In this document: piece after piece, positions 41,155 to 50,986 of the stretch
How the letters are laid out: each line of letters starts with the position of its first letter
Position numbering within the stretch: the stretch's first letter is position 1
Assembly (NCBI RefSeq): GCF_005519465.1
Contig: NZ_CP027859.1
Coordinates: 620,001-684,000, forward strand
Length of the DNA stretch: 64,000 nt
Source of the DNA: Streptomyces clavuligerus
GTDB taxonomy: Bacteria; Actinomycetota; Actinomycetes; Streptomycetales; Streptomycetaceae
Direction of reading: 5' to 3'
Program-made: the position numbers and the translations under genes
The notes under the pieces: model-generated
What the model was told of the DNA's origin: nothing
Database searches by the model: none
The model's input: only the letters and a program-made list of their open reading frames with translations

Positions 41155-41190
41155 CCCACCCCGTTCCCACCCCGCTCGCCCGCTCGCGCC

Positions 41191-41255
41191 CCGTCCCACG
41201 CCTCTGTCCCCGGCCCCCCGCTCCTGCCCCGTCCCGCGCCTCTGTCCCCGGCCCC
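41191..41255. repeat. 38-bp period direct repeat between lanA and lanT
   Basis: A 27-base segment (41191-41217) recurs at 41229-41255 with one mismatch, within a C-rich 285-base spacer. No gene is supported in this spacer. Confidence 0.6.
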
Positions 41256-41387
41256 GTGCTCGTGCCCGGTCCCGGGCCCGTGTCCGCCGCCGATCCCCTG
41301 CCCGCTCCCGAGCCCATCCCCGGCCGCGCTCCTGAACGGGGGCGGGCGTCGCAGATACCGCAGACATCGCAGACGAGGACCAGACCC

Positions 41388-42656
41388 ATGCAGCCACCCG
41401 CCGGTGACGACGTGCCCACCCGAACGTCCCGCACACCGCGAGCGCCCCGCCCGCCGACCGCCCGCGCCGCCCCGCACCCCCCGGCGCACCCCGCTCCCGA
41501 GCAGGCGCCCGCCATCTGCGCGCGCGGTCTGGTCAAGAGCTACCCGGGCCCCGAGGGCACCACCACGTACGCCGTGCACGGCCTGGACCTGGATGTGTAC
41601 CAGGGGGAGACCTTCGCCTTCCTCGGCCCGAACGGCGCCGGGAAGTCCACCACCATCGCCCTGCTGTGCGCCCTGGCCCGCCCCACCGCCGGGCGGGCCA
41701 CGGTGGCGGGCGCCGATGTGCTCACCCGGTCCCGGAGGGTCAGGGAGCAGGTCGGCCTGCTCTTCCAGCACAGCGCCCTGGACCCGGACCTGACCGTCGA
41801 ACAGAACCTCCACATCCACGCGCGTCTCTACGGGATGCGACGGGGCCGCGCCCGGCTGCGCGCGGCGGAGGTGCTGGAGACCGCCGGGCTGACCGACCGC
41901 CGCCACGCCCCCGTACGCACCCTGTCGGGCGGTATGCGGCGCCGTCTGGAGATCGCCCGCGGACTGCTGCACGCCCCCCGTGTGCTGTTCCTGGACGAGC
42001 CCACCACCGGGCTCGACCCGCATGCCCGCGCCCAGGTCTGGGAGCACCTGCGCACCCTGCGCGACCGCGACGGCAGCACGCTCTTCGTCACCACCCACTA
42101 TCTGGAGGAGGCGGAGAACTGCGACCGCATCGCCATCATCGACCGCGGCCGTCTGGTGGCGCAGGGCACGCCCCGCGCGCTGAAGGCCGCCATCGGGGAC
42201 GACCGGGTCACGCTGCGCACCAGCGACGACATGACGGCGCGGCAGGTCGTGCACCGGAGGGCACCGACGGCCCGCGCCGTCGCGGTGGACACCGGCGGGA
42301 TCTGTCTGCGGGTGCCCGACGGCAGTGTCTGGGTCCCCCGTCTCTGCGCGGCGCTGGAGGGCCACGGCATCGCCGTGCACGCCGCTTCCGCGACCCCGCC
42401 CACACTCGACGACGTCTTCTTCCACCACACCGGCCGCAGCCTCCACACCGTCCGCCCGCCCGGCCGGGCAGCGGCGGCCGACCCGCCCCCGTTCACCACC
42501 GGAACCGGAGCCGGAACCGGAGCCGGAGCCGGGAACGGAACCGGGAACGGGAACGGCGGCGGAGCCGGAGCCGGAGCCGGAGCCGGTAAGGGCGGTGGCC
42601 CGGGGAACGACGGCAGTGGCAGCGGAACGATGGCGGAGACCGGCGGCGGACGATGA
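41388..42656 (+). CDS. lanT: ABC transporter ATPase of lanthipeptide cluster
   Basis: The 422-residue ATPase starts at ATG 41388 (GACGAGGA). It has FLGPNGAGKSTT (Walker A), RTLSGGMRRRLE (signature), LFLDEPTTGLD (Walker B) and a DrrA-type C-terminal part ending LDDVFFHHTGR. The last 60 residues are an unusual Gly/Ala/Thr/Asn tail (GTGAGTGAGAG type) encoded by GGAACC/GGAGCC hexamer repeats. Its stop overlaps the permease start (ATGA), so the two are coupled and form an ABC-2 exporter for the lanthipeptide. Confidence 0.92.
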   Translation: MQPPAGDDVPTRTSRTPRAPRPPTARAAPHPPAHPAPEQAPAICARGLVKSYPGPEGTTTYAVHGLDLDVYQGETFAFLGPNGAGKSTTIALLCALARPTAGRATVAGADVLTRSRRVREQVGLLFQHSALDPDLTVEQNLHIHARLYGMRRGRARLRAAEVLETAGLTDRRHAPVRTLSGGMRRRLEIARGLLHAPRVLFLDEPTTGLDPHARAQVWEHLRTLRDRDGSTLFVTTHYLEEAENCDRIAIIDRGRLVAQGTPRALKAAIGDDRVTLRTSDDMTARQVVHRRAPTARAVAVDTGGICLRVPDGSVWVPRLCAALEGHGIAVHAASATPPTLDDVFFHHTGRSLHTVRPPGRAAAADPPPFTTGTGAGTGAGAGNGTGNGNGGGAGAGAGAGKGGGPGNDGSGSGTMAETGGGR

Positions 42657-43507
42657 CCGCGCCCGCCCACCCGGCCCGGGGCGGCTCCCCCGGTGAACGG
42701 CCGACCCGGCTGCGGCACGAACTGCGCGCGATCCACGCCCTGGTCCACCGCGATCTGCTGCGCCTGGCGGGCCAGCGCGTCCACACCGCGCTGACGCTGC
42801 TCCACCCCGTGCTCTACCTCCTCATCCTCGGCGGCGGGCTGGCCTCCCTCATCCCCGCCGCCTCCCTGGGCGTCGGCTACCAGACCTATCTCTTCCCGGG
42901 CATGCTGATGATGACGGTGCAGACCCCGGCCATCCTGGTCGGCATCCGTCTGATCACCGACCGGGAGAGCGGCTATCTGCGGGAACTGCTGATGGCCCCG
43001 GTCAGCCGCTCCACCCTGCTGCTGGGGAGCTGCGCCGGGGGCACCCTGGTCGCCGCCGCGCAGGGCGCCGTCCTGCTCGCCCTCGTCGGAGCGGTCGGCC
43101 TGCCCTACGACCCGCTGCTGCTCGGGCTGCTGCTCGCGGGCATGCTCCTGACCTCGTTCACCATCACCGCCCTGGCCCTGGCCGTGGCCGTGGGCCTGCG
43201 CAGGGCCGAGACATTCCATGTACTCCTCGGCATGGTCATGATGCCGCTGCTCTTTCTCTCCGGCGGCTTCTTCCCGCTGGACGCCCTGCCCGGGTGGGCC
43301 CAGCCGCTCGCCGCCGTCAATCCGCTCGCCCACGGGGTGGACCTGCTCCACCGCTGCATCGCCCTGCGGGTGCCGGAGCATCTGGCCGTCGGCGGCATCA
43401 CCTGGGGCGGCTGGCGGCCACCCGCGCTCCTCGAAGCCGCCCTGCTCCTGACCGCCGGTGCGGTGGCGCTGCTGTGGGCGGCCCGGCGCTTCGGCCGCCC
43501 GGAGTGA
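42653..43507 (+). CDS. lanH: ABC-2 type permease of lanthipeptide cluster
   Basis: The 284-residue protein has about six membrane segments. The conserved ABC-2 end MVMMPLLFLSGGFFPLDALPGW and NPLAHGVDLL is typical of DrrB-type permeases. It overlaps the ATPase gene by four bases. Together they correspond to VenT/VenH, the export and self-protection half of venezuelin-type clusters. It is the last gene before a strong hairpin. Confidence 0.92.
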   Translation: MTAPAHPARGGSPGERPTRLRHELRAIHALVHRDLLRLAGQRVHTALTLLHPVLYLLILGGGLASLIPAASLGVGYQTYLFPGMLMMTVQTPAILVGIRLITDRESGYLRELLMAPVSRSTLLLGSCAGGTLVAAAQGAVLLALVGAVGLPYDPLLLGLLLAGMLLTSFTITALALAVAVGLRRAETFHVLLGMVMMPLLFLSGGFFPLDALPGWAQPLAAVNPLAHGVDLLHRCIALRVPEHLAVGGITWGGWRPPALLEAALLLTAGAVALLWAARRFGRPE

Positions 43508-43514
43508 CGGGGCG

Positions 43515-43539
43515 GCCCGGCGCGGGGCCCGCGCCGGGC
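43515..43539. terminator. Terminator of the lanthipeptide operon
   Basis: GCCCGGCGCGG and CCGCGCCGGGC form an 11-base-pair stem with a 3-base loop, eight bases after the permease stop. Confidence 0.75.
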
Positions 43540-43689
43540 GGGCCGGTGCGTGCTCCAGGTGGCTGATCGGGCGGCACCCCTTGAGTGAGGTTCACCGCGC
43601 TGGCCCCGGCCGTCCGCGTGGTCGCGGTGGCTGTGCGGTATGTGTGTGCCGCTGGGGGGCCGTGAACCGACAAAGGAGTACCTGTCGAC

Positions 43690-46600
43690 ATGCGTGGTTC
43701 CCCCCGAAGAGGGCGCCGCCTCGGCGCCCTCTTCTCCACGGGCCTCGTTCTCGGGGCCCACCTGGTGGCCCTGGGCGTCGCCCTCCCGCCGGCGGGCACC
43801 GCCCACGCGGCGGCGGCGCCCGGAGCGCCCGGTCTGCCGCAGGGCCCGTCCGCCGTCTACTCCGAGGACTTCGAGAACGGGACCGGGCAGACGCCGATCC
43901 TGCTGAGCGCCTATACCGGCGCGCCGCCGGTCAACGCCAAGTACACGGCGGCACCCGCGTGGATCGACGCCGCGCACTGCAACGGGATCATCCTCGACCA
44001 GTCGGGGTCGAACAACGCCGCCTGCCAGAACCAGAACGCCACCGCGATGGCCGAGCTGAAGTACATGGCCAATGTGCTGGGCCGGGTGGTGGGCTCGGCG
44101 ACACCCGCGAACAACCACGCGGTCTCCGCCTACACCGACGGGGCGAACCCGGGGGCGAACAAGGTCGAGATCCAGACGGTCAACGCGATCCCGCTCTCCA
44201 CCTCCGACCGTTTCATCACCTTCTCGGTTGATGTGGCCGCTGTGAACTGCGGGGTGTCGGCTCCGCTGCTGAACTTCTTCCTCACCGGCGCGGGCCCCGA
44301 CATCCCCGCCAGCGACCAGGCGATCAACCCGTGCACCGACCCGCGTTCCAGTACGTACAACGTGGGGCCGCGCCCCATCCAGGCGGGTTCGTTCGCCTCG
44401 GACTCGTCGGTGTTCTTCACCGGGTCGGCCGTCGGCGTGAAGATGACCAACGCCAACGGCAGCGGGCTCGGCAATGACCACGCCTATGACAACCTCCGGA
44501 TTCTCGATGTCACCCCGCAGCTCGACAAGGGCTTCAGCCCCGCCTCGATCCCGCAGGGCGGTGTCTCGACGCTGACGTTCACCGTCACCAACACCTCCGA
44601 GCTGGCGGAGAAGAACGGCTTCTCGTTCTCCGACAACCTGCCCTCGGGTGTGACCGTCGCCGCCACCCCGAACGCGGCCACGACCTGCGGCTCCGCCTCG
44701 CTCACCGCCGTAGCGGGCACCGGGGTGGTCGGGCTGTCCGGCGGGGTCCTCGCGGCCGGGGCGACATCCTGCACGTTCACCGTCGATGTCACGTCGAACA
44801 CGCCGGGCACCTATGTGAACGAGCCCGCCGACATCACCGTGTCGGGTGTCGACCCGCCGGACCCGGCCACCCTGACCGTCACCGTCCCGGGCTCGCCGAC
44901 CATCGTCAAGTCGGCGGACGCGGCGACCTTCGCGACCGGCGATGTGATCACGTACTCCTTCGTGGTGACGAACACCGCCCCCGCCACGCTCGACGCGATC
45001 GCCGTCACCGACACCGGTCCGGGCAGCCCCGCGGTCTCCTGCCCCTCGACCTCACTCGCGGCGGGCGCGTCGATGACGTGCATGGCGACCTACACGGCGC
45101 GGGCCACGGACGCGGCGAACGGCGTGATCACGGACACCGCGTCCGTGACCGGCACGGTCAACGGCAACGAGGTCAGCGGAACCAGCAACGAGGTGGACAT
45201 TCCACTCCGCTCCCTGACGGTCACCAAATCCGCCGACCAGGACAGCTTCAGCGGGGCCGGTGAGACCATCGTCTATGTCTTCCGGGTGACCAACAACGGG
45301 CAGGTGCCGCTCACCAACCTCCAGGTGACCGACAACGGCCCCGGCACCCCGGAGGTGAGCTGCCCGAACACTCCTCTGGCCCCCGGCGCCACGGTGAACT
45401 GCACCGCCACCTACACGACCACGACGGCCGATGTGACGGCGGGCAGCATCACGGACACGGGCCAGGCCACAGGTACCGCTCCCGACGGCGAGCTGGCCCA
45501 GGACACCAGCAACACGGTGACGATCCCGTATGTCGCGCCGCAGGCCGACCTCGCGCTGACGAAGGACGGCCCGGCGGCCGTCAACCCCGGCGGGGAGATC
45601 GCCTATGAGCTGACGATCACCAACAACGGGCCGGACGACTCCACCGGCTGGACGGTGACCGACCCCATCCCGGCCGGACTCAACAACGCGGCCACCACCA
45701 CCCCCGGCTGTGCCATCAGCGCCGGGACGCTGACCTGCGTCGGCGGCGCACTCCCCGTCGGCGACAGCACCACCGTCGAGCTGACCGGCACGGCCGCCCC
45801 CGGTGCCACGAGCGTCACCAACACGGCGACGGTCACCGGCGACGACCCCGACCCCGACCCGGACAACAACACCGACACCACCACCACGGACATCACCACG
45901 GCGGCGGTGGACCTGGCGCTGACGAAGACCGGTCCGGCGGCCGTCGGCCCCGGGGACACGGTGACGTACACCATCACCGTCACCAACAACGGGCCGGACG
46001 ACTCCACCGGCTGGACGGTGACCGACCCCATCCCGGCCGGGCTGACCGGCGCGACCACCTCCACGCCCGGCTGTTCGATCACGGGCGGAACGCTCACCTG
46101 CACCGGCGGTGCCCTGGCGGTCGGTGACAGCACCACCATCACCCTCACGGGCACAGCGGCACCGGGCACCGCCGCCATCGAGAACACGGCGACCGTGGAA
46201 GGCGACGACCCCGACCCGAACCCCGACAACAACACCGACACCACCACCACGGACGTCACCCCCTCGGCGGACCTGGCGATCGTCAAGACCGGCCCCGCGA
46301 CGGTGACGGCCGATGGGCAGGTCTCGTACACGATCACGGTGACGAACAACGGACCGTCGGACTCCACCGGCTGGACCGTCACCGACCCCATCCCCGCCGG
46401 ACTCAACAACGCGGCCACCACCACCCCCGGCTGTGCCATCAGCGGAGGAACGCTCACCTGCACCGGCGGCGCACTCGACGTCGGCGACAGCACCAGCATC
46501 ACCTTCACGGGCACAGCGGCGCCGAACGCCACCCGCGTCGTCAACACCGTGACGGTGGAGGGGAACGACCCCGACCCGGACCCCGACAACAACGAGTCCA

Positions 46601-48534
46601 CCACCACCACGGATGTCACCCGCTCGGTCGACCTCTCCCTGACCAAGGCCGGACCCTCGGCGGTGACCGTGGGGGACGGAGTCTCCTACGCGATCACGGT
46701 GACGAACAACGGACCGTCGGACTCCACCGGCTGGACCGTCACCGACCCCATCCCGGCCGGACTCAACAACGCCGCGACCACCACCCCCGGCTGCACGATC
46801 AGCGGCGGAACGCTGACCTGCACCGGCGGCGCACTCGCCGTCGGCGACAGTGTGGAGATCAGCCTCACCGGCACGGCGACGGCCGTCGGCACGATCACCA
46901 ACACCGCCGAGGTGACGGGCGACGACCCCGACCCGGACCCGGACAACAACGAGGACACCACCACGACCACGGTGTCCCCGCTCCCGGTGGCGGAAGTGGA
47001 CCTGGCCCTCACCAAGACCGGCCCGGCGGCCGTCTCCCCCGGGGGCACGGTGACGTACACCATCACCGTCACCAACAACGGGCCCGACCCCTCCACCGGC
47101 TGGACGGTGACCGACCCGATCCCGGCCGGGCTGAGCGACGCGGCCACCACCACCCCCGGCTGTTCGATCACGGGCGGAACGCTCACCTGCACCGGCGGTG
47201 CCCTGGCGGTCGGTGACAGCACCACCATCACCCTGACCGGCACGGCCTCGGCGAGCGTCAGCCGGATCGTCAACACCGCCACGGTGGAGGGCGACGACTC
47301 CGATCCCGACCCCGACAACAACGAGGACACCACCACGACGAACGTGGGCCGGTCGGCCGACCTCGCCGTGGCCAAGACCGGACCCGCGTCCGTGGACGCG
47401 GGCGGCACCGTCTCCTACACCATCACCGTCACCAACAACGGACCCTCCGACTCCACCGGCTGGACACTGACCGACCTGCTCCCCGCCGGACTGAACAACG
47501 CCGCGACCACCACCCCCGGCTGTGCCATCAGCGGCGGAACGCTGACCTGCACCGGCGGCGCACTCGCCGTCGGCGACAGCGTGCGGATCGGCCTCACCGG
47601 CACGGCGGCGCCGAACGCGACCCGGATCGTCAACACCGTGGAGGTCACCGGCGACGACCCCGACCCGGACCCCGACAACAACACCGACACCACGACCACG
47701 GACGTCACCCCGCCGCCACCGGTGGAAGCGGACCTGGCGGTGTCCAAGACGGGACCGGCGTCGGTGGACCCCGGCGGCCGGATCAGCTATACGATCACCG
47801 TGACGAACAACGGCCCCGGCGACTCCTCCGGGTGGACGCTGACCGACGCGATTCCCGCCCAGATCCAGAACCCGGTCACGACCAGTGCCGGATGCGGGAT
47901 CGGCTCCGGGAGGCTCACCTGCGTCGGCGGGCCACTGCCCGTCGGGGAGAGCGTCAGGGTGACGGTGTCCGGCACGGTCGCCGACGACGCCACCGGCACC
48001 ATCGTCAACACCGTACGGGTGACGGGCGATGACCCCGACCCCGACCCGGGGAACAACGAGGACACCTCCGACACGCCCGTCAACGGCCGCCCGGGGCTGA
48101 CCATCGTCAAGAAGCAGAACGGCCCCGCCACCGTGAAGGCGGGAGAGGCGGTCGAGTACACCATCACGGTGACCAACACCGGCGGCACCAGCTACACCGC
48201 CGCCGACCCCGCCTCGTTCACCGACGATCTGACCGGTCTGCTGGACGACGCCCGTTACAACGGGGACGCCGCCGCCACCCGCGGCACCGTCAGCTACGAC
48301 GAGCCGGTCCTGAGCTGGAGCGGGGCCCTCGCACCCGGTGAGAGCGCGATGATCACCTTCTCGGTCACCACATACAGCCGGGCCTTCGGGGATCTGAAGC
48401 TGCTCAACACCGTGGTCTCCGACACCCCCGGCACCAACTGTCCGCCGCGCGGTGACGACCCCCGTTGCACCACGAGCGGAACGGTCAAGCCCAAGGACAA
48501 GGAGAAGAGGGCGAAGGAGGAGCGCGCCGCCTGA
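43690..48534 (+). CDS. Giant secreted DUF11-repeat surface protein
   Basis: The 1,614-residue protein has a signal peptide (cleavage near GTAHAAAA). An N-terminal domain (about 45-275) begins YSEDFENGTGQTP and looks like a beta-sandwich. About ten DUF11-type immunoglobulin-like repeats follow. The later ones share ITVTNNGPDDSTGWTVTDPI and end in DDPDPDPDNNTDTTTT linkers. The C-terminus (KPKDKEKRAKEERAA) is charged and lacks an LPxTG anchor, so attachment would be by charge or not at all. An adhesin or stalk role is inferred. AAAGGAG precedes ATG 43690. It is a single-gene unit. Confidence 0.87.
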   Translation: MRGSPRRGRRLGALFSTGLVLGAHLVALGVALPPAGTAHAAAAPGAPGLPQGPSAVYSEDFENGTGQTPILLSAYTGAPPVNAKYTAAPAWIDAAHCNGIILDQSGSNNAACQNQNATAMAELKYMANVLGRVVGSATPANNHAVSAYTDGANPGANKVEIQTVNAIPLSTSDRFITFSVDVAAVNCGVSAPLLNFFLTGAGPDIPASDQAINPCTDPRSSTYNVGPRPIQAGSFASDSSVFFTGSAVGVKMTNANGSGLGNDHAYDNLRILDVTPQLDKGFSPASIPQGGVSTLTFTVTNTSELAEKNGFSFSDNLPSGVTVAATPNAATTCGSASLTAVAGTGVVGLSGGVLAAGATSCTFTVDVTSNTPGTYVNEPADITVSGVDPPDPATLTVTVPGSPTIVKSADAATFATGDVITYSFVVTNTAPATLDAIAVTDTGPGSPAVSCPSTSLAAGASMTCMATYTARATDAANGVITDTASVTGTVNGNEVSGTSNEVDIPLRSLTVTKSADQDSFSGAGETIVYVFRVTNNGQVPLTNLQVTDNGPGTPEVSCPNTPLAPGATVNCTATYTTTTADVTAGSITDTGQATGTAPDGELAQDTSNTVTIPYVAPQADLALTKDGPAAVNPGGEIAYELTITNNGPDDSTGWTVTDPIPAGLNNAATTTPGCAISAGTLTCVGGALPVGDSTTVELTGTAAPGATSVTNTATVTGDDPDPDPDNNTDTTTTDITTAAVDLALTKTGPAAVGPGDTVTYTITVTNNGPDDSTGWTVTDPIPAGLTGATTSTPGCSITGGTLTCTGGALAVGDSTTITLTGTAAPGTAAIENTATVEGDDPDPNPDNNTDTTTTDVTPSADLAIVKTGPATVTADGQVSYTITVTNNGPSDSTGWTVTDPIPAGLNNAATTTPGCAISGGTLTCTGGALDVGDSTSITFTGTAAPNATRVVNTVTVEGNDPDPDPDNNESTTTTDVTRSVDLSLTKAGPSAVTVGDGVSYAITVTNNGPSDSTGWTVTDPIPAGLNNAATTTPGCTISGGTLTCTGGALAVGDSVEISLTGTATAVGTITNTAEVTGDDPDPDPDNNEDTTTTTVSPLPVAEVDLALTKTGPAAVSPGGTVTYTITVTNNGPDPSTGWTVTDPIPAGLSDAATTTPGCSITGGTLTCTGGALAVGDSTTITLTGTASASVSRIVNTATVEGDDSDPDPDNNEDTTTTNVGRSADLAVAKTGPASVDAGGTVSYTITVTNNGPSDSTGWTLTDLLPAGLNNAATTTPGCAISGGTLTCTGGALAVGDSVRIGLTGTAAPNATRIVNTVEVTGDDPDPDPDNNTDTTTTDVTPPPPVEADLAVSKTGPASVDPGGRISYTITVTNNGPGDSSGWTLTDAIPAQIQNPVTTSAGCGIGSGRLTCVGGPLPVGESVRVTVSGTVADDATGTIVNTVRVTGDDPDPDPGNNEDTSDTPVNGRPGLTIVKKQNGPATVKAGEAVEYTITVTNTGGTSYTAADPASFTDDLTGLLDDARYNGDAAATRGTVSYDEPVLSWSGALAPGESAMITFSVTTYSRAFGDLKLLNTVVSDTPGTNCPPRGDDPRCTTSGTVKPKDKEKRAKEERAA
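45541..48060 (+). repeat. Array of about seven ~360-bp DUF11 repeats
   Basis: Units of roughly 360 bases recur, with the segment encoding NNGPxxSTGWTVTDPIPAGL near 45620, 45982, 46342, 46702, 47072, 47432 and 47804. Several neighbouring units are nearly identical in DNA. Unit number could change by recombination. Confidence 0.85.
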
Positions 48535-48542
48535 TCATTCCG

Positions 48543-48578
48543 GGTGGTGCCCGGCGCCCACGGGTGCCGGGCACCACC
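48543..48578. terminator. Terminator after DUF11 gene
   Basis: GGTGGTGCCCGGC (48543-48555) pairs perfectly with GCCGGGCACCACC (48566-48578), nine bases after the stop codon. Confidence 0.85.
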
Positions 48579-49005
48579 GCTGTCCGGACCCGAACGCGGG
48601 GCGGGCCCGCCCCGCGTTCGGGTGATCCCCGCCCGGCGCTCCGCGCTGTCGGCCGCCCGCCGTGTGCCTTCTCTCCTGGGCCCGGCTGCCGTCAGGGATC
48701 GGCCGGGGGACCTGCCGATGGCTCCGGGGGGGGGAAGGGAACAGGGACGGGGAGAAGCATGGAGTCCGGTCCGGCGGTGAGTCCGGAAGGGCGCGAACTG
48801 CGCGTCATCCCCCTCACCCGGCCGCAGCCGTCGCAGCCGTCATCCGGGCGGGAGGACAGCCGGGAGGGCAGCGGGGAGGAGCCTCCGGGCGCGGCGTCCG
48901 AGCAGGTCGGGCTGCCGGTGTCCGCCACCGTCTCCCGCTGGCCGCCCCCGCGGCGCGCGGCGGCGTGCAGGACAGGGGCCAGGGCCAGGGCCGGCAACGG
49001 GACCG
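48579..49005. other. Intergenic region without supported gene
   Basis: This stretch lies between two converging genes. It contains a run of nine G (48726-48734). A 112-codon rightward ORF (48759-49097) has a GGGGAG ribosome site but overlaps the L,D-transpeptidase and has no protein-like pattern. Confidence 0.4.
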
Positions 49006-49725
49006 TCAGTCGCCGGTCCGTGTCCCCCACACATACACCCGGTCGCCGATCCCCAGGCCGCTCCACAGCGCTCGCGCGTCGTCGTAACGGAGATTGACAC
49101 AGCCGTGGGAGCCGGGGTCCTCGAAGATGGGCCGGTAGCTGGCGTGCAGGGCCTGTCCGCCGCTGAAGAACTGGGCGAACGGCATCGGCCCCTCGAACTG
49201 GGTCGACCAGAACTCCCGCTCCCGCCGGAAGATCTCGAACCAGCCCGTCCGTGTCCCGTATCCGGGCATCCCCGTACGGGCCGGTACCGGCCGGAAGACC
49301 ACCCGGCCCGCTTCCTCCACCCACAGGATCTGCCGGTTCTTGTCGATGCACACCACGATCCCGCCGGTGTCCGGGCACCCCTCGATGGCGTCCCCCTCGG
49401 CGAGCGCCCGCTGCCACATCACCGCCCGGTGGGTGAACAGCCCCGCGTACCCCCGGGCGGGCTCGATGCCGTGCCTCCGCTGGAACGCGGCGATCGCCGC
49501 GCAGTCCCCGGCCGACTGCCTCCCGTCCACCACCAGCCCGAGGTGCTCCTCCACCTGGCGCTGGTACGGCCCCGTCGCCGGGTCGCACTCCTCCGCCGCT
49601 CCGGCCACGGCCGGGGGTGGTTCCTCGGCCGCCACCGCCTCGGGCGCGGACAGGGGGGACAGCCCGAGAACGGTCAGCGCCACCAGCAGCCCGGCCCCCC
49701 GCGGAACCGGCCGACCCGACACCAT
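49006..49725 (-). CDS. Secreted L,D-transpeptidase (YkuD) with peptidoglycan-binding domain
   Basis: The 239-residue protein starts at MVSGRPVPRGAG (ATG 49725, GAGGAGGG) and has a signal peptide with cleavage near EAVAAE. Residues about 45-95 resemble a peptidoglycan-binding domain (HLGLVVDGRQSAGDCAAIAA). The YkuD catalytic motif is HASYRPIFEDPGSHGCVNLR, with the nucleophile Cys in SHGC. It would form 3-3 crosslinks in the cell wall or attach proteins to it. It is monocistronic. Confidence 0.9.
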   Translation of the reverse strand: MVSGRPVPRGAGLLVALTVLGLSPLSAPEAVAAEEPPPAVAGAAEECDPATGPYQRQVEEHLGLVVDGRQSAGDCAAIAAFQRRHGIEPARGYAGLFTHRAVMWQRALAEGDAIEGCPDTGGIVVCIDKNRQILWVEEAGRVVFRPVPARTGMPGYGTRTGWFEIFRREREFWSTQFEGPMPFAQFFSGGQALHASYRPIFEDPGSHGCVNLRYDDARALWSGLGIGDRVYVWGTRTGD

Positions 49726-49976
49726 CACGCCCTCCTCACCTCCCCGGCCCGACCCGGACCCCGTGTCTCCCCTTTCACCACCGCCCGGCGCCCTCAAGCG
49801 GACCCGGCCGAGAAGGGCACCCTTGGCCGCATACGACCACCCGGATGGCACCCGCGGGGGGACGGGCGGCACAAGAGGTCCACCCGCCGGGCCGACGGGG
49901 CCGGGCAGCGGTTTCCGCCCCGTCGCTCCGGTGCGACGGGATCACGGCCCGCTGTGGGCCGCGTCCCCGTCCGCCC

Positions 49977-50828
49977 TCACCCTGCCCTCCCGGGACGGTC
50001 CGGGGCACGGCGGACTCCGGCGACCCGGTCGCTCAGCCGGACGACCCTGATGTCCACCTGGCCGTGCCCGTCCTCCCAGCCGATGACCTGTTCGCAGCCC
50101 TCGGCCTTGAGGCCGCCCGCCCTGTCGTCGTCGAACACGGGCATCAGCCCCTCCTCGCCGTCGGTGCAGAAGTGGCCGAGGTGGGCGCGGAGTCCGGGGT
50201 GTTCGATCGCGGCCAGCCTCTCCGCCCACTCCTCGTCGGGTTCCGCCGTGAGGGACAGCAGGTCATCGGGGCCGTGGCCGAGGTCGAGCGCGGCCCTCAG
50301 GGCGTCGAGGAGAGTGCCGTCGGAGACAAGCCGGGGGAAGAAGACGGTCCAGTTCCCGGCGAGGGCGGGGTCGGTGAGATCGACGCCGTACCGGTCCAGC
50401 AGCGGGACGAGGTCGGCGCCCCGGAGCAGCCGCCGCCCGAAGCAGACGGCGTCGAGCGCGGCGACGAAGTCCTCCGGGAGCGCCGTCGCCTCCCCCTCCG
50501 GTGCCAGGATCTCGAAGACCGACCCGCTCGCGTCGAAGTGCGGGACCCGTTCGGCCTCGTCGAACACGGGGCAGTCCCAGACGACCGGTTCGGCACCGCT
50601 CAGGGCCTCGGGGCGGACCCAGGCGGGGTCCTGCCGGAATCCGGTCTCGTACAGGAGGTTGCCGTCGATCGAGGCGGCGTGGACCGCGTCGGGGCCGTAC
50701 TCCCGCAGGGGGCGGCCGAGCAGCACGGCGAAGGCGTCGGCGAGCCGCCGGTTCCAGTCGCCGTCCGGGGCGGTCCGGGGCTCCGGAGCGGCAACGGAGC
50801 CCCGGGGCAGGGATGGTTCGGATGTCAT
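49977..50828 (-). CDS. Hypothetical acidic protein
   Basis: The 283-residue protein is acidic and soluble, with no signal peptide or membrane segment. Recognisable stretches (WNRRLADAFAVLLGRPL, AGNWTVFFPRLVSDGTLLDAL, IGWEDGHGQVDIRVVRLSDRV) do not match a family I can name. It is divergent from the 50987 gene across 158 bases. Function unknown. Confidence 0.7.
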   Translation of the reverse strand: MTSEPSLPRGSVAAPEPRTAPDGDWNRRLADAFAVLLGRPLREYGPDAVHAASIDGNLLYETGFRQDPAWVRPEALSGAEPVVWDCPVFDEAERVPHFDASGSVFEILAPEGEATALPEDFVAALDAVCFGRRLLRGADLVPLLDRYGVDLTDPALAGNWTVFFPRLVSDGTLLDALRAALDLGHGPDDLLSLTAEPDEEWAERLAAIEHPGLRAHLGHFCTDGEEGLMPVFDDDRAGGLKAEGCEQVIGWEDGHGQVDIRVVRLSDRVAGVRRAPDRPGRAG

Positions 50829-50986
50829 GTCAGAACGGTAGTGGCCCCCTCTGACATCCCGGTCCGGCCTGGGGGGATGCCAAGGGTCCCGCTCCTGGAG
50901 TTCCGCCGCCGCGTGGCGCGGGGCACCATGGGAGGAGCCGGTGTCGGCGGGGCGCGGGCGGACGGACGCGGCACGGGGAGGCGGTC

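Noticed and set aside
48759..49097. Rightward 112-codon ORF with GGGGAG ribosome site
   Set aside because: It overlaps the convergent L,D-transpeptidase end, its product is low-complexity, and no family is recognised. Kept only as a remark.
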